Part shown: positions 48,402 through 62,000 of the stretch, piece after piece
How the letters are laid out: each line of letters starts with the position of its first letter
Numbering within the stretch: position 1 is the first letter of the stretch
Origin: Mesocentrotus franciscanus
Lineage: Eukaryota > Echinodermata > Echinoidea > Camarodonta > Strongylocentrotidae
Assembly (NCBI GenBank): GCA_037976565.1
Contig: CP137679.1
Span: forward strand, 7,299,973 to 7,363,972
DNA: 64,000 nt
Reading direction: 5' to 3'
The notes under the pieces: model-generated
Database searches by the model: none
What the model was told of the DNA's origin: nothing
Seen by the model: only the letters and a program-made list of their open reading frames with translations
Translations under genes and position numbers: made by a program

Positions 48402-48640
48402 TAACGTTAATGTCAAAGTTGAAAGGGCAATGAACTTTTTTCTTGCTTCGGTCTCCACCTTACATTGGGGTTGAAGGAGGTACATGTATAACCTCATGTC
48501 AAAGTTGAAAAAGGTCAATCTACTTCCTGCCTCAATCTTGAACTTTACATGCTTAGGAATGAAGGTTGTTTAACCTCACGTCAACGTTGAAAGGTCAATG
48601 TATTTGTTTCCTGCCTCTGTCTCTGCCTTGAATTGTAAGG
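48402..48640 (-). repeat. Triplicated segment over the FERM gene stop and 3'UTR
   Basis: Three diverged tandem units of about 70 bases at 48402-48471, 48488-48556 and 48571-48640. The last (5'-most on the gene strand) encodes FKAETEAGNKYIDLSTLT and the stop. A distal unit still translates to the similar CKVETEARKKFIALSTLT, although it lies past the stop. Confidence 0.8.
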
Positions 48641-50013
48641 GGTCAAAGGTTATATTGTTCCACTCCAACACGTCTCCATTCGCCCCCATCTTCAGGTCAG
48701 ATGTCTGGAAAATCACTCCATTCATCTCCCCCTGGTAATGGAAGGCAGATTACAAGTGTAAAACATTTGCAGAATAATCGAGGTGCTACAAATTTTGGGT
48801 AATCACTCACCCATAAAACATGAACACATGATCTTTCAAAATTTTCAGGAAAGTGGGTTTAACAAAAAAAATCTCATTGTCTTATCAGCAAACTAGGAAT
48901 TTCAGAAATATAAGAAATGGAAGGGTATTCTGGGAGTGCAAGAGTATAATATTTCAAATTCTCTTCAAAATCCTTCTTAAATACTGAAATAGTGGTATTT
49001 TACCCAGGAGCCTCCATGAAATGATGTAAATTGAGGTGTTTTACAATCTACATATTTCATGCTATTAAAATAGGGTGTTAAGTTCATAAAAATCTACTCA
49101 TTTTCTGTTGAATACTGTCATGTCAACCTGTTGACTACTGAGTTTTCCCATTCCCATAGGCTTAATGAAGGAGCCATCAAGTTCCAGTACTCAATGGGTT
49201 AAACAAAGGAAAAACTTGAATTGATCAGACCTTGGACTAACTCCCTTTGTTAAACTTGAACAAACTTAAACACAGCATCGGGTTGAATTTTAGACAAATC
49301 TAGACCGAAATGGCGGGACTAAATCCTAAATGTTCAAAGAAGCCATTTAAAGTTTTGTTTCAAAACTGCAACATTTGATCAGTTCTATAGTGACGGCGAC
49401 AGAAACGGATTTTAAAATTTAATTTCTAAAAGGTAAAAAGAAACCATTTTGTTTAAAACCTGAAATGTTTCAATAATTTCTATGGTTACGACGAAAGCCA
49501 GTGATTTTAAAATTGAATTGCTAAAGGTAAAAGAAACCATTTTGTTTCAAACCTGCAATGTTTTGATCATCTCTATGGTGACGACTAGGTAAGGTGCTTG
49601 GGGTGTCTCTATGGATAGGATGTTGACTGTATCGTGGGAGCAGGAGTAAAGTTCATAGGTCACATAAAGGTCATCCTCAGCTCTTGTCCACCTGTTTGGA
49701 TGACACATTGGAGGAGGTTAACAAACTGTTTTTGGGCTGAACATTCATTGACTTTAATTACACTGAATTCCATTTATTTTTCAAAGGATAACGATGAATT
49801 TTCCGAATTCCTCTGGAAAACCATAGACCCCTTTTATCATAATAGGATATGCACTTTACAAAAATAGAATGGTAGCATTTTAAAGTAATTTTCATAATAC
49901 ATTATTATCAATATTATTATCACTACAGTTACTATTATTATTATTATTATTAGTACATGTAGTAGCAATAGTAGAAGTAGTATTAGTAGAAGTAGTATTA
50001 GTAGAAGTAGTAT

Positions 50014-50061
<48 letters not shown>

Positions 50062-53000
50062 GAGGAGGAGGAGGAGGAGGAGGAGAAGGAGGAGGAGGAG
50101 TAGTAGTAATATCATCATCATTACTAATTGGGTAAACTTTTCTCACTGGTTCATAGAAATGTTGTGCACTCTATAAAGAAGTAGCAAAGAGTATGAAATT
50201 TCATTTATCTGTAAAAATATTGTTCAAAGTGCTATAAATATACTTGTCTCTCTCTTTTCATCTCTCTTTCTCTACCTCATAAAATGTAGATTTTTCCCCT
50301 AATATTTAACATTATTTACCATCTTTACGTTAAATGAAATAAACCTATAAAAAAGTCTCTTTATCATTTAATCTTCTGCAACTACAAACATTCAAGCATG
50401 GAGTAACTGAAACCAAAACCCAAAGATGTTACACACAAAAAAAATAACCCACTGTCCACTGTCCCCCCCCAAATGAAATACGAAAGTAAAATCCCTTTGG
50501 GTTTACATCAGTAGGAATCCACTTCCTTTCACAATTCATCAGTTTGGAGCAAGGAGGGCATTACCGTAACTCTGTGTGAAGTCATATGAGCTAATGCCCT
50601 TCTGGCTCCAAACAGAATATATTTTAAATGACACTCCTTACCTCTTAATCTTTCTCCATGAAATGAAGTACTCTTTCTGTCCAACCCGAAGCCTCAGCCC
50701 TCGCTTGTTGGCACGCATTGAAAAAGTGGTTCCCGCTGTTAACTGTTAAGTCGAGAATACATAAACAGGTGCACACTTTCATCAAACTTTCATTCACTTA
50801 GAGAGAATGCCAAATACTAGCATAGGTAAAAATAAGTTATTCATTCAGAGTTCTCCTCTCTAAAAGAAAATTCCAATCAGAACAATATAAGAGTAGCAAT
50901 AGTACATAAAAAGTGAAGTATTGAAATGCTGCTGTATTTTTAATACAAATGGTCTAGGGGGTGGTGTGTGCATGGTTATAGGGTTATTTCAGTGTCCCCA
51001 TGTGGGGGTTATCAGACATTTGCTCTGGCCACAATTACTCTATTCTGTCAAAGATGTAAGTTTAGGGTTAATAATATATACTATTAATAATAATTATCCG
51101 CTTTTATATAGCACTTAATACAATGTCTCTAAGCGCTTTACAGATATACTATTACCCGGTCATTGGATTCAGTGCTTGCCCACACACACTGTGTGCACAA
51201 TTTCCACTCCCTGGGGAGCATTCCAGCCAGGCGTTACTTGACGCTCAAAAACTGTTTGACCAACAATGACGGTTAAGGGTAGTTCAATTAAGATGCGCTA
51301 AATCGCCAAAAAACAACAACCCAATAAACATTTTTTAAACGTGTAAATGAATAGCAACTATTGACAACAAATATCCTGCCGTATTCACTGAGCTCTGTGT
51401 CTTAAGTATGAAATGAGAAGCGTGTTATACTTTAAGTCGTCATAAAAACTGCAGCGGTTTAGCGTCAAATCTGAACGAGATCTTAGAATTGCAATTAACT
51501 TTTACTTTAGGTTTAAGTTTAGGTTTAGTGTTGGCTTCAGGTTTAAAGTAAGGACATTGGTTTGTGTAAAAAGGACCATATCGTCGCCCGGGTGGCAGAA
51601 GGGCGTTAGTGCGAGCGACTCAAATACTACTTTTCAAATTATTCGCACTTAAAGATTTGTTTTATATTTAAACTGCTTTCCGTCCGGAAAATTGGTATAA
51701 AACTTAAAAGACTAATAGAAATGTTATAGTAGAACACGGCCACAAATTTTGTTCTGAAATAAGTCAGTTTTATAAAAGTTTGAGGCGATTTAGTGCTAAC
51801 GCCCTTCTGCTTAGCGCATCATTTATCATCTGAAATTCGAGCTAATGCCCTTCTGCCAGCCAGGCCACGATATGGTCAGAGCTGCCAACCTCCAGAACAG
51901 AAAATCAGTAATCACAAGGCTCAAAATCAGTAATTTGGGCAATAAATCAGTAATTTCCTATGCAGCAATATGAATCTAAAAAAACAGGACGCAACACGGC
52001 GCGAACGCATGCGCGCATGATTATTTGAAAATTTTTGGTGATTTTACTCACACAAAGTTGCTATATATTGATTTTCAGGTCATATCACAACACATCAGTT
52101 TTCCATTAAATATTGGCTTCTATTAAGAGAATACTTGATACTTTTTCCGTCTTTCTCACCGAGTGTTGGATGGCGGCCATACTTCACAGCACTCGTTAGT
52201 ATAACAAATTTTTTGTTAATCCATAATTTAAGACAACATTCCGTACTGCCGTAATGAGCGTTAATTTCTGTACCAATTTCAGGAGATCCGTACTAGTTGG
52301 CAGCTCTGTATGGTGTACAACCCAATTAGAAAGTGAGCCAAGCTAAAAAAACAGTGTTGTCACTAAAAATGTGAGTGGGTGAAAATCATAAGTCTTGTGT
52401 TGCCAAGGGAGGGGGCAAAAATAACATTTGTCAGTAACGTTTGATGACATCCTCCCATCCAAAGAAAACAGATAACAGCACTCCTGTATAAACGTATGAA
52501 TACTGTAAAACCATTTCGTGATGTATAACTAGAAATATCGCAATCTGTATTGCCGCGCAATGCGAATGTATCCCCCGGCAGTGGCAGCGATTTTGTGTCA
52601 TCCTAATGTTCGAAGGAGGGACAAAGATCCCCTCTTCCCTCCCTGAAACAAAAGGATGATGTAGAGATTGCCACTAGTGGCTCGGACTATTGTCAAGACT
52701 AGGATAGGAGCAGCATCACCAAACCAATATGTGTGTAGATTAGAGTATAATGCATCTCTGTAGAAAATTTGAAAGAAATCTTTTAAGAAATGTGGCAGTT
52801 AGAGCACACAAAAGACAGCCACCAAAATACGACCTTTGACCCTATAACAGACGGAACACAGGTGGCAGCATCACCAAACACTAAATATGTGTACATTGTA
52901 CTAAGACACACCTCCATACAACATTTGAAAGAAATCCGTCAAGAAATGTGGCAGAGCGCATAAAAGACATATGACCTTTGACCATATAAAAGACGGAACA

Positions 53001-56000
53001 ATGAGGGCAGCATCGCCCAAAAGTGTAGCTGTGTAGATTGTACCATGATACATCTCCTTTCAAAATTTGAAAGAAATCCATCATGAAATATGACCTGCAG
53101 AGCGCACAAAAGACACCAACCAAAATACGACCTTTGACCCTATAACAGACGGAACACAGGTGGCAGCATCACCAAACGCTAAAGATGTGTAGATTATACC
53201 AAGATACACCTCTATACAAAATTTGAAAGAAATCCGTCAAGAAATGATGCAGTTTGACCGCACACTAGAGTGCACATAAGACATCTATCAAAATATGACC
53301 TTTGACCCTATAAAGACGGAACACTAGAGGCAGCATCACCAAAATCTATAGGCTTCTAGATTATACCAAGATACACCTTCATTCAAAATTTGAACAAAAT
53401 CCCTTGAGAAATGTGGCCTATAGAGCACACACAAACCATCCACAAAAATATGGCCTTTTGCCCTATAGAAGACGGAACACTGAGGGCAGCATCACCAAAA
53501 GTTACAGGTGTGTAGATTATACCAAGATACAACTCCATACAAAATGTGAAAAAAATCCGTCCAGGAATGTGGCAGTTAGAGCGCACACTAGAGTGCACAT
53601 AAGACATCTATCAAAATATGACCTTTGACCCTATAAAAGACGGAACACTAGAGGCAGCATCACCAAAATCTATAGGCTTCTAGATTATACCAAGATACAC
53701 CTTCGTTCAAAATTTGAACAAAATCCCTTGAGAAATGTGGCCTATAGAGCGCACACAAACCATCCACAAAAATATGGCCTTTTACCCTATAGAAGACGGA
53801 ACACTGAGGGCAGCATCACCAAAAGTTATAGGTGTGTAGATTATACCAAAATACACCTCCATACAAAATTTGAAAAAAATCCGTCAAGGAATGTGGCAGT
53901 TAGAGCGCACACAAGAATATGACGCGCGGCGGACGCGGCGGCGGCGGCGTAACGCTGCTGAATCCAAAGTACCCCACCGGCATACTGCCGGGGGATACAA
54001 TTAAATTGTGAATTGTTAATGACAACCACTGTCACGACAAGGTACTTTCATGAATTGCAAAGATTTAGCGTTGTGTCGATTGTAATTCAATTATTGCGCA
54101 GCATGAAACTTTCCCGTATCCGAAACCTCTTGTAAAATTTTATAGTAACACAGAATTCAAATACCTGTAGAGACCCAATGGAGAGCTCTTTTCTGAGTTC
54201 GCAGTGCTTGATGTAGGCAGTCATATAATCTTCCATACAGTGACACACAGATAGATATGACATGGAATCTAAGAAGGCTGGCTCGTTGTGATCTAGCGAT
54301 AAGTGAGGAAAAGAAGGGACAGGATCATTAAAAAGGAAATTGTGACAGAAATAAAAACCTGTGTCTCCTTAATGTTGATATTAGACAAAAGTACTTACAC
54401 GAGGGTTATTCACAGTATTCTATAAGGGTCATTCATAGATAATCAAACTATTCCGGTATTACAAGCAACTTCTGCTGTTAACTAAACATTTTGACCACAC
54501 TCATAAATGCACAGAATGGCTAACTGATAACAAAGTATAAGTATCAAAAGAATAACAGCTGTAAATAATTATATTTTGTTTTTGATATCACATAATGAAA
54601 CAAATTATTGTAACTAAACAGTATCCAGTATAAACAATCGGCACCTCGTTTTAAAAGCTTGTGTTACAGAACTGAAAGTTCACACCATAATGAATGACTA
54701 AAAAAAAACCCTTGCAAATTTAATTTGAATACAAGCGTTCAGGCATTCGCCTATGTGTTCCCCGGAGTAACTGGTGAATTTTAAGACAATCTTATGTACC
54801 AAAGGCTATCCACATGTTTAATAACAAAGTTAAAGGGTGATACATTGTGATAAATTTATTTTAATTTTTAAAAAGATATGAAAAGTAATGACTGTTTATT
54901 GTATATCTTTACCTTCAAGCTTCGCCAACTGTTCTGGAGTTGGAGTAAGAATACCTGAAATATGAAAATGAAAAAAAAAAAAAATATTTGACAACAACAA
55001 GGACATAGGGCAGAAATACAAGTAACAATTAAGCGAAAATACAAATATCAATGAAAATGCAGGATATCACTAAGTAAACTGCCCTGATGAAAACCAGTTC
55101 ATACTTATTCGAGCTACCCTCTGAACATTTTTGAAAGAAATTATTAAAAAAAAGGAATTAAAGTGACACAGAACAGTCTAATGTAAGGCCTAACGTAAGG
55201 TGTTTAACCTTCTTTGGGTTTAAAACTTGGGTAAATTAATGTATAGAGAAAAGAGGGTTAAGCAATTTCACTGTGTTTAAACAAAACGTGAAATTTAGAA
55301 AATACCATCTTTACAATAAAAAGGGGGTAGGTTGAATGCAAGTCAGTTTGAAAATATGATCAATATCTGTCACAGACAATCCTTTACCATTATTAAAAAA
55401 AAAAAAAAAAAATAGAGACTTACATGATGTAGAGTGTCTGAAATATCATGGAACACTCACTGCTGTTTCAGATGTTTGCTTTGGGCTTCATATCGTCAAA
55501 GTTATAGGGTTAGGGTTGCAGTCGGGTTTTAAGTTAGGTTTGATAGGGTTAGGGTTGCAGTGTTGGGTCCAGGCCCTGTAACACAAAGCTTAGCAATTGA
55601 TCATACAATTGACTTTTACGACCGATTGCATTGATCACTATGCGCGATCAATTGCAAAAATCAATTGCTAAGCTTTGTGTAAGATTTCTTATAGTGTAGA
55701 AAATTCATGTGGAGCTTCTGGGGCGGCAGCAAGTGTCCTGCAATGACAAGTACCTTATGTCATTTGGTATGAAGTGAGTTGGATTTAGTTTGTCATTGTT
55801 AACATAACCGATGGACTAAATTTACTATATGTATTTTACCTTGCATAATCTGTGACCTGGCTTGCAGACATGTTAAGTACAAAGCAATGGGATCTTTCAC
55901 AATCTCTTGCTTCTCTTTCCGAAGGTCAAAGCACCATTTTTGTAGACTCAGTCCTGCAGCAAATTAAACACAACAAGTCAACGCAAAGCATAGCATCCCC

Positions 56001-59000
56001 TCGCAGGGTACAAATGGCCTATATACGTCAGAACAAGTTACCTCCATTAGACTATACTATTATATTACTAGGCAAGGAAGTTAACCACATTTTCACATAT
56101 ATAATTTGGTGTTTTTGCATATTTAATGAGCTATGACCTTTCACCTTTGACCTACATACTCCGAAATCGAACTTAGGCTGTATTTTGATACCATGTACCT
56201 TCATATTAAATTTCATTAAAATCCGTCAAACATTACTAAAGTTATCGAACGGAAACCAGATTCGCAAATTTAATGAGCTATGACCTTTGACCTACATACT
56301 CCGAAATCGAACTTACGCTGTGTTTTGATACCATGAACCTTCATATCAAATTTCATTAAAATTCGTCAAACATTACTAAAGTTATCGAACAGAAACCAGA
56401 TTCGCATATTTAATAAGCTATGACCTTTGACCTACATACTCAGAAATCGAACTTAGGCTGTGTTTTGATACCATGTACCTTCATATCAAATTTCATTAAA
56501 ATCCATTAAACATTACTAAAGTTATCGAACATAAATCTCCTCTGACTTCGTCGGCAAGGGGATAATAAATAAAATGTAAGGGTAAAGTACAGTGTAAAAC
56601 TAGATGGAACTTCAACTGCGCGCAGTCGAAAAATGCCTCCGCCATAGAGCAATTTTACAAACCAAAATGGAAGCAATTTTTAAAATTCAAGTTTGATTGT
56701 AATCCATCTGTTGGTTCTAATGATAACACGATCACGAGCTATTTTAGGATACATAATGAGCCCTGTGACCTTTGACCTCGTGACCCCAATTCTAATCAGT
56801 TCATTGACTCTGCAAGATACATACATGACCCAAGTTTGGCGGTAATCCATCAATCGATTCTTGAAATAACGTGATCACAAGCTATTTTGCATACATAATG
56901 AGCCCTGTGACCTTTGACCTCGTGACCCCAAAATCTAATCAGTTCATTAGCTCTGCAAGATACATACATGACCCAAGTTTGGCGGTAATCCATCAATCGG
57001 TTCTTGAGATAACGTGATCACGAGCTATTTTTGCATACATAATGAGCCCTGTGACCTTTGACCTTGTGACCCCAAAATCTAATCAGTTCATTAGCTCTGC
57101 AAGATACATACAGGACCCAAGTTTGGCGGTAATCCATCAATCGGTTGAGATAACGCGATCACGAGCTATTTTTGCATACATAATGGACCCTGTGACCTTT
57201 GACCTCGTGACCCCAAAATCTAATCAGTTCATTAGCTCTGCAAGATACATACATGACCTGAGTTTGGCGGTAATCCATCAATTGGTTCTTGAGATAACGC
57301 GATCACGAGAACGGGACGTACGCACAGACGTGCGCACGCACGTATGTACGCACGGACTGACAACCAGAAAACATAATTCCCGGCTACTTTGTAGCGGAGG
57401 CATAAAAAGTAACCATGTATTGCCATTATAAAGAATTAAAGCTCGTTTTCATTTGATTTTTTTAAAGAATGACATGCGCTGCATATGAAATTCAATTGTC
57501 AGTGCCTTTGCTTTTTCTCATGAACTGTGTACCCATAAGACATTGAGTGATTTCAAGTACGGTGTTCGGTGTTGGTGTTGGTGTTGAGAGCATGGAAAGG
57601 CTGCTAAACCGAGCTCCAACACCGACGGTCAGTTTAGAAGGACGATACCGATCGCGTTATCGATAGCTCAACACCAGCCTCAACACCGAGTGACGTCATA
57701 CTCTACAGGCGAAAAGTCTTGCAATAAAAGCATAATCCTTTCAGAAATTCCATTAAAATTACATCATATCGAATATCAAATGTAAAGTCATATTAAACGA
57801 GCTGAAGACATGGAATTTCACAAGTTGACCTCTGTGACCCTTGACCTACATGCTCCAAAATCTAAACAGATCGTCTTCCTATGGTGATACATACTATCAT
57901 TAAGTTTGAAGTTTAAATCTCCAGTGGTTCTTGAGATATCATGATAACAATCTCAATGTATGGAATTTCATAAGTTGACCTCTGTGACCCTTGACCTTTG
58001 ACCTACGTGCTCCAAAATCTAATCAGATTGTTTTCCTATAGTGATACACACTATCACTAAGTTTGAAGTTTAAATCTCCAGTGGTTCTTGAGATATCATG
58101 ATAACAATCTCAATGTATGGAATTTCATAAGTTGACCTCTATGACCCTTGACCTTTGACCTACGTGCTCCAAAATATAATCAGATTGTTTTCCTATAGTG
58201 ATACACACTATCACTAAGTTTGAAGTTTAAATCTCCAGTGGTTCTTGAGATATCATGATAACAATCTCAATGTATGGAATTTCATAAGTTGACCTCTGTG
58301 ACCCTTGACCTTTGACATACGTGCTCCAAAATCTAATCAGATCGTCTTCCTATGGTGATACATACTATCCTTAAGTTTGAAGTTTAAATCTCAAATGGTT
58401 CTTGAGATATCGCGCTAACAAACTCAATACAAGGAATTTCATAAGTTGACCTGTGACCTGTGACCTTTGACCTACGTACTCCAAAATCTAATCAGATCGT
58501 CTTCCTATGGTGATAAATACTATTCCCGAGTCTTAAGTTTAAATCTTAAATGGTTCTTGAGATATTGTGATAACGGTCAAACGGGACGGACGTACGGACG
58601 GACGTACGGACGTACGGACGGACAACCCGAAAACATGATGCCTCCGGCACCACCTTCGGTGGCGGAGGCATAAAAAACAGAAAAAAGATTGTCTGAAGAG
58701 CTATGTTTAGACTTCTACAAATAGATTGTTTTCTAATAAGCAAATAACAATAATAGTGAGCATTAAATATGAAACAAAGTCTACAGATATGTTTACAAGC
58801 AAAGTACTTTGATACAGATAACTGTGCTGGCTTAAATTTTTCTTAGCTCCAAAAGCCATTATCAGCCATTTTGTGACCCAAAATTAGAGTATATTTGGTT
58901 ACTCTTGGTTCTGATTGGATGACCTTAACTGGCCATGCAAAATCTATGGGAAATGCATGGCAAAATCAAATCTTTTGGGCCAGTTGAAAGTAGACTGCAT

Positions 59001-62000
59001 CTCATAGTCCCTTGACGAGGTATTCTGAAATTTAATGTCATAACAAATCAAAATTAGGACAAGTCACTTGTTAGTATCTGCGCACATCTGGCTGTGTTTG
59101 TTTTAAGTTTAAACAGACATCTGCGCAAGTACCAAGGATCTTATGACGATTGATATGGTTTTTACCTAACATAAAAGATGCATGTAGCATCATAGTTTTC
59201 AGAATACAGTCCCTTTACTGTAACCGCTACTGCTAAGACAGAGACTGACAAATTTTGGAGAGGCTCAATACTTGATTGGATTTTGTTTAAAGGGGAAGTC
59301 CACCCTGATATTTAGTTGGTTTTAATAGAAGCAGTAAAACAAGAGAGACGGGTCAGTGAAAGTTTGAGCAAAAAAACAATTAACCATAAGAAAGTTATGG
59401 ATTTTTGGAGGTGCAATCAATCAAACACGAATTTGCCCTGAACTAAAAAACTTTGAAAATCTATAATTTCCCTTAAGAAATGTTTAAATCATACCATCAC
59501 CCTTATTGCAAATATGTTTTTTCCAACCCCTGTAGAAAACAAATCTATTCTGTCATCAATAACTAGGAAAATGAAATTTATGAAATTTTCTGTACAGAGC
59601 AAATTGTAGAGGAGCTCGCAACATATTTCAAAAATTCAAAACTTTTCTATTTTTAATTGGATATCGGTAAAACTTTCACTCATCTGTTTATCTCATTTTT
59701 CTGCTTTTATTAAAACCCACTTAATATCATGGTTGAATTCTCCTTTAAGTGTCAAAATGTAGACTGTGCCTGAAGACTATATTGACTCAATGTCAATGAC
59801 CTCTTACCTTTTGAATTTGTCTTGACCCTGTCTGAACATTTAAATTTCACAATGGGTGTGTGCAGTCCTTCAAAAATCCCAAAGTGCTTCAGACCAATCG
59901 ACTTCATATCTGAAAATGAACATCATATCGAATTGCAAAATTAACTTGGAATTTCGCATTCCTGTTGCAGTGAGAAAATTTAGTGAAAATGAACACGCTT
60001 TCAAGGAAAATAAAACTTGCATAGCACTAACAAATAACTTAGTGCAACAGTCAGTTAGTCACAAAGCTTGATAGAACAGTACTTCTATCAGTTCATGCTT
60101 CTTAGTTCTATGCTATCGAAAATTAAAAATGAATTCAATGCTATTTAGTTTTAATCAAGAACAATTAAAGTAGTAGACAAAAGTATTAGTAGTAATTTCT
60201 TCTCTACGAGAATAGCTAATATGTGGAACAGCCTTCAAAACCAAGCTGTGGAGGCTGAGTGATAATGGTTCTCAGACTCTCAGTTTGATAATAGGCTGGA
60301 TAAGCTTTGGGGAAAATGCTGAATTTAATTACGATTACAGAGCAGCTCCCCCAGACCGCGCCTATACTGCAATTAACCAGGATCTGGACAAAGAGGCATC
60401 ACAACCTGCGTACAGATGTCAACCATAACTAACCTTAAAGGTACTATGTCCCATTTGCAGGCCCAAAAAATGAAAAGGTTAAATTCCAATGGCATTTGAA
60501 AGACAATACTAATTTAGAACTTCCTTCGAACGAAAGGGCTTGAAAATGGCTTTTAGTGAGAAAATAACAACCATTAGTTGTCGAATCGACTTAGGTGATT
60601 GCAATCACCTAAGTAATAGTCTGATTTTCAGACCCTTTTACCAAATGGTTGTACGTTTTGTGCTGTATTGGCCATTACAAGTAGTGGGTTATTGATGTAG
60701 ACAAATGCTCATGTACCTGTCACAGCTCATTTTATGTATGTTATTACCAAAGAAAAAAATATGTCAGTCAGTCACTCAATAGTGTCTGACATTGAAGTCT
60801 AGAAGGTAAACGCGTTTCCTTGCATAATTTGAAAACTAGGACACTGCTAATGTTTAAATTTCACAGATAGGACATACATGACATATTCATAATTCCTGCA
60901 AAGTTCTACATAATTTGATGTTGGCTGCTAAAGGGACATAGTATCTTTAAAGACCTCTGATGAAAATAAGACTTTTTATCAATGGAAAGCTGAATGAACA
61001 TAGAACACAAATATAAAGGAATTCAAAATATTTTCCCTTTCAGTATTGCACAAAAGCGAATTAAAACCTTATTTTCCGCACCTCTCCAAATTACAGGTCA
61101 ACAGGGGTCAAATTTGCCGCAGTTACAGTGACGACATAATATGTGCACCCAATTGGCGCGGCTATATAGCCGAGGCGATGAGCCGTGCTTAATTAATGCA
61201 AAGTAATTGTGAATATGCGTACTCCACATACGACGATGTCATCAATTCGATAGCTAGTTTTTAGGTTGACAACCCCGATTTTCAAAGCTTTAGATTTTGA
61301 ATTTTCAGAGAGCTGTTACTTGTCTGACAGGCACTAAAGTAGCATATAATTGGTATTATTGTAATCTATTGCTTGTAAGCTTTACTTTGATATATAATTC
61401 ATCTATTTCATTTTTCACTTTCGACAGGGTCTTTAAGTAAAAGGTCATGGAAGGAAACTAGCATACTTTAACGACAAGTTCTAGCTCTCATTCTTCAGCA
61501 TCCAAAGTGAATTCAACACAAGAATACTGGTACCGGTAATTCATTCGTTTACTTTTAGAAGAGAGAAAGGGATGCTTGTAAACTTTGGGGGGCCTAACGC
61601 CCTATTACAGGAACAGGCTATGCCTTACCCGAAGGAACTAGCAAACATGACTCAACTTTACTCGAGCTGAAATCTGTTCATACTCTGTTTCCAAAATCAT
61701 CACTCTGTCTACTGACTTATAGCGCCTCCACCTGTAAACTTCTACTCCAACAAATCTCATAGTCTTACTTCGTGTGAAAGTTGATACGTACCAAGTGCTT
61801 TTCCAACTTTTTTCAACAACAGTTCTGCAGAGACCGTCTCCCCTCTGACCAAGACCTATTGAATTAAAAAGAATGATTAATTGTAAAATTTAATGCTGAT
61901 TTTTTTTTTCTCTCCCAACAGATTCACCTAATAACAAACTCTTGAAGATTAATGTTCTCAGCTTATATCATGTAATATTACTTTGTGTGTAATAACAAAA

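Noticed and set aside
49837..50146. Poly-Leu and Thr/Pro-rich frames
   Set aside because: Trinucleotide microsatellite in an intron of the FERM gene.
57042..57431. 129-codon frame with an internal repeat
   Set aside because: It follows the 141-bp period of tandem-array element 3 (a multiple of three), which keeps the frame open by chance.
52567..58678. Claim that the DR1 copies are working enhancers
   Set aside because: Motif presence in repeats does not show binding; kept only as a testable observation.
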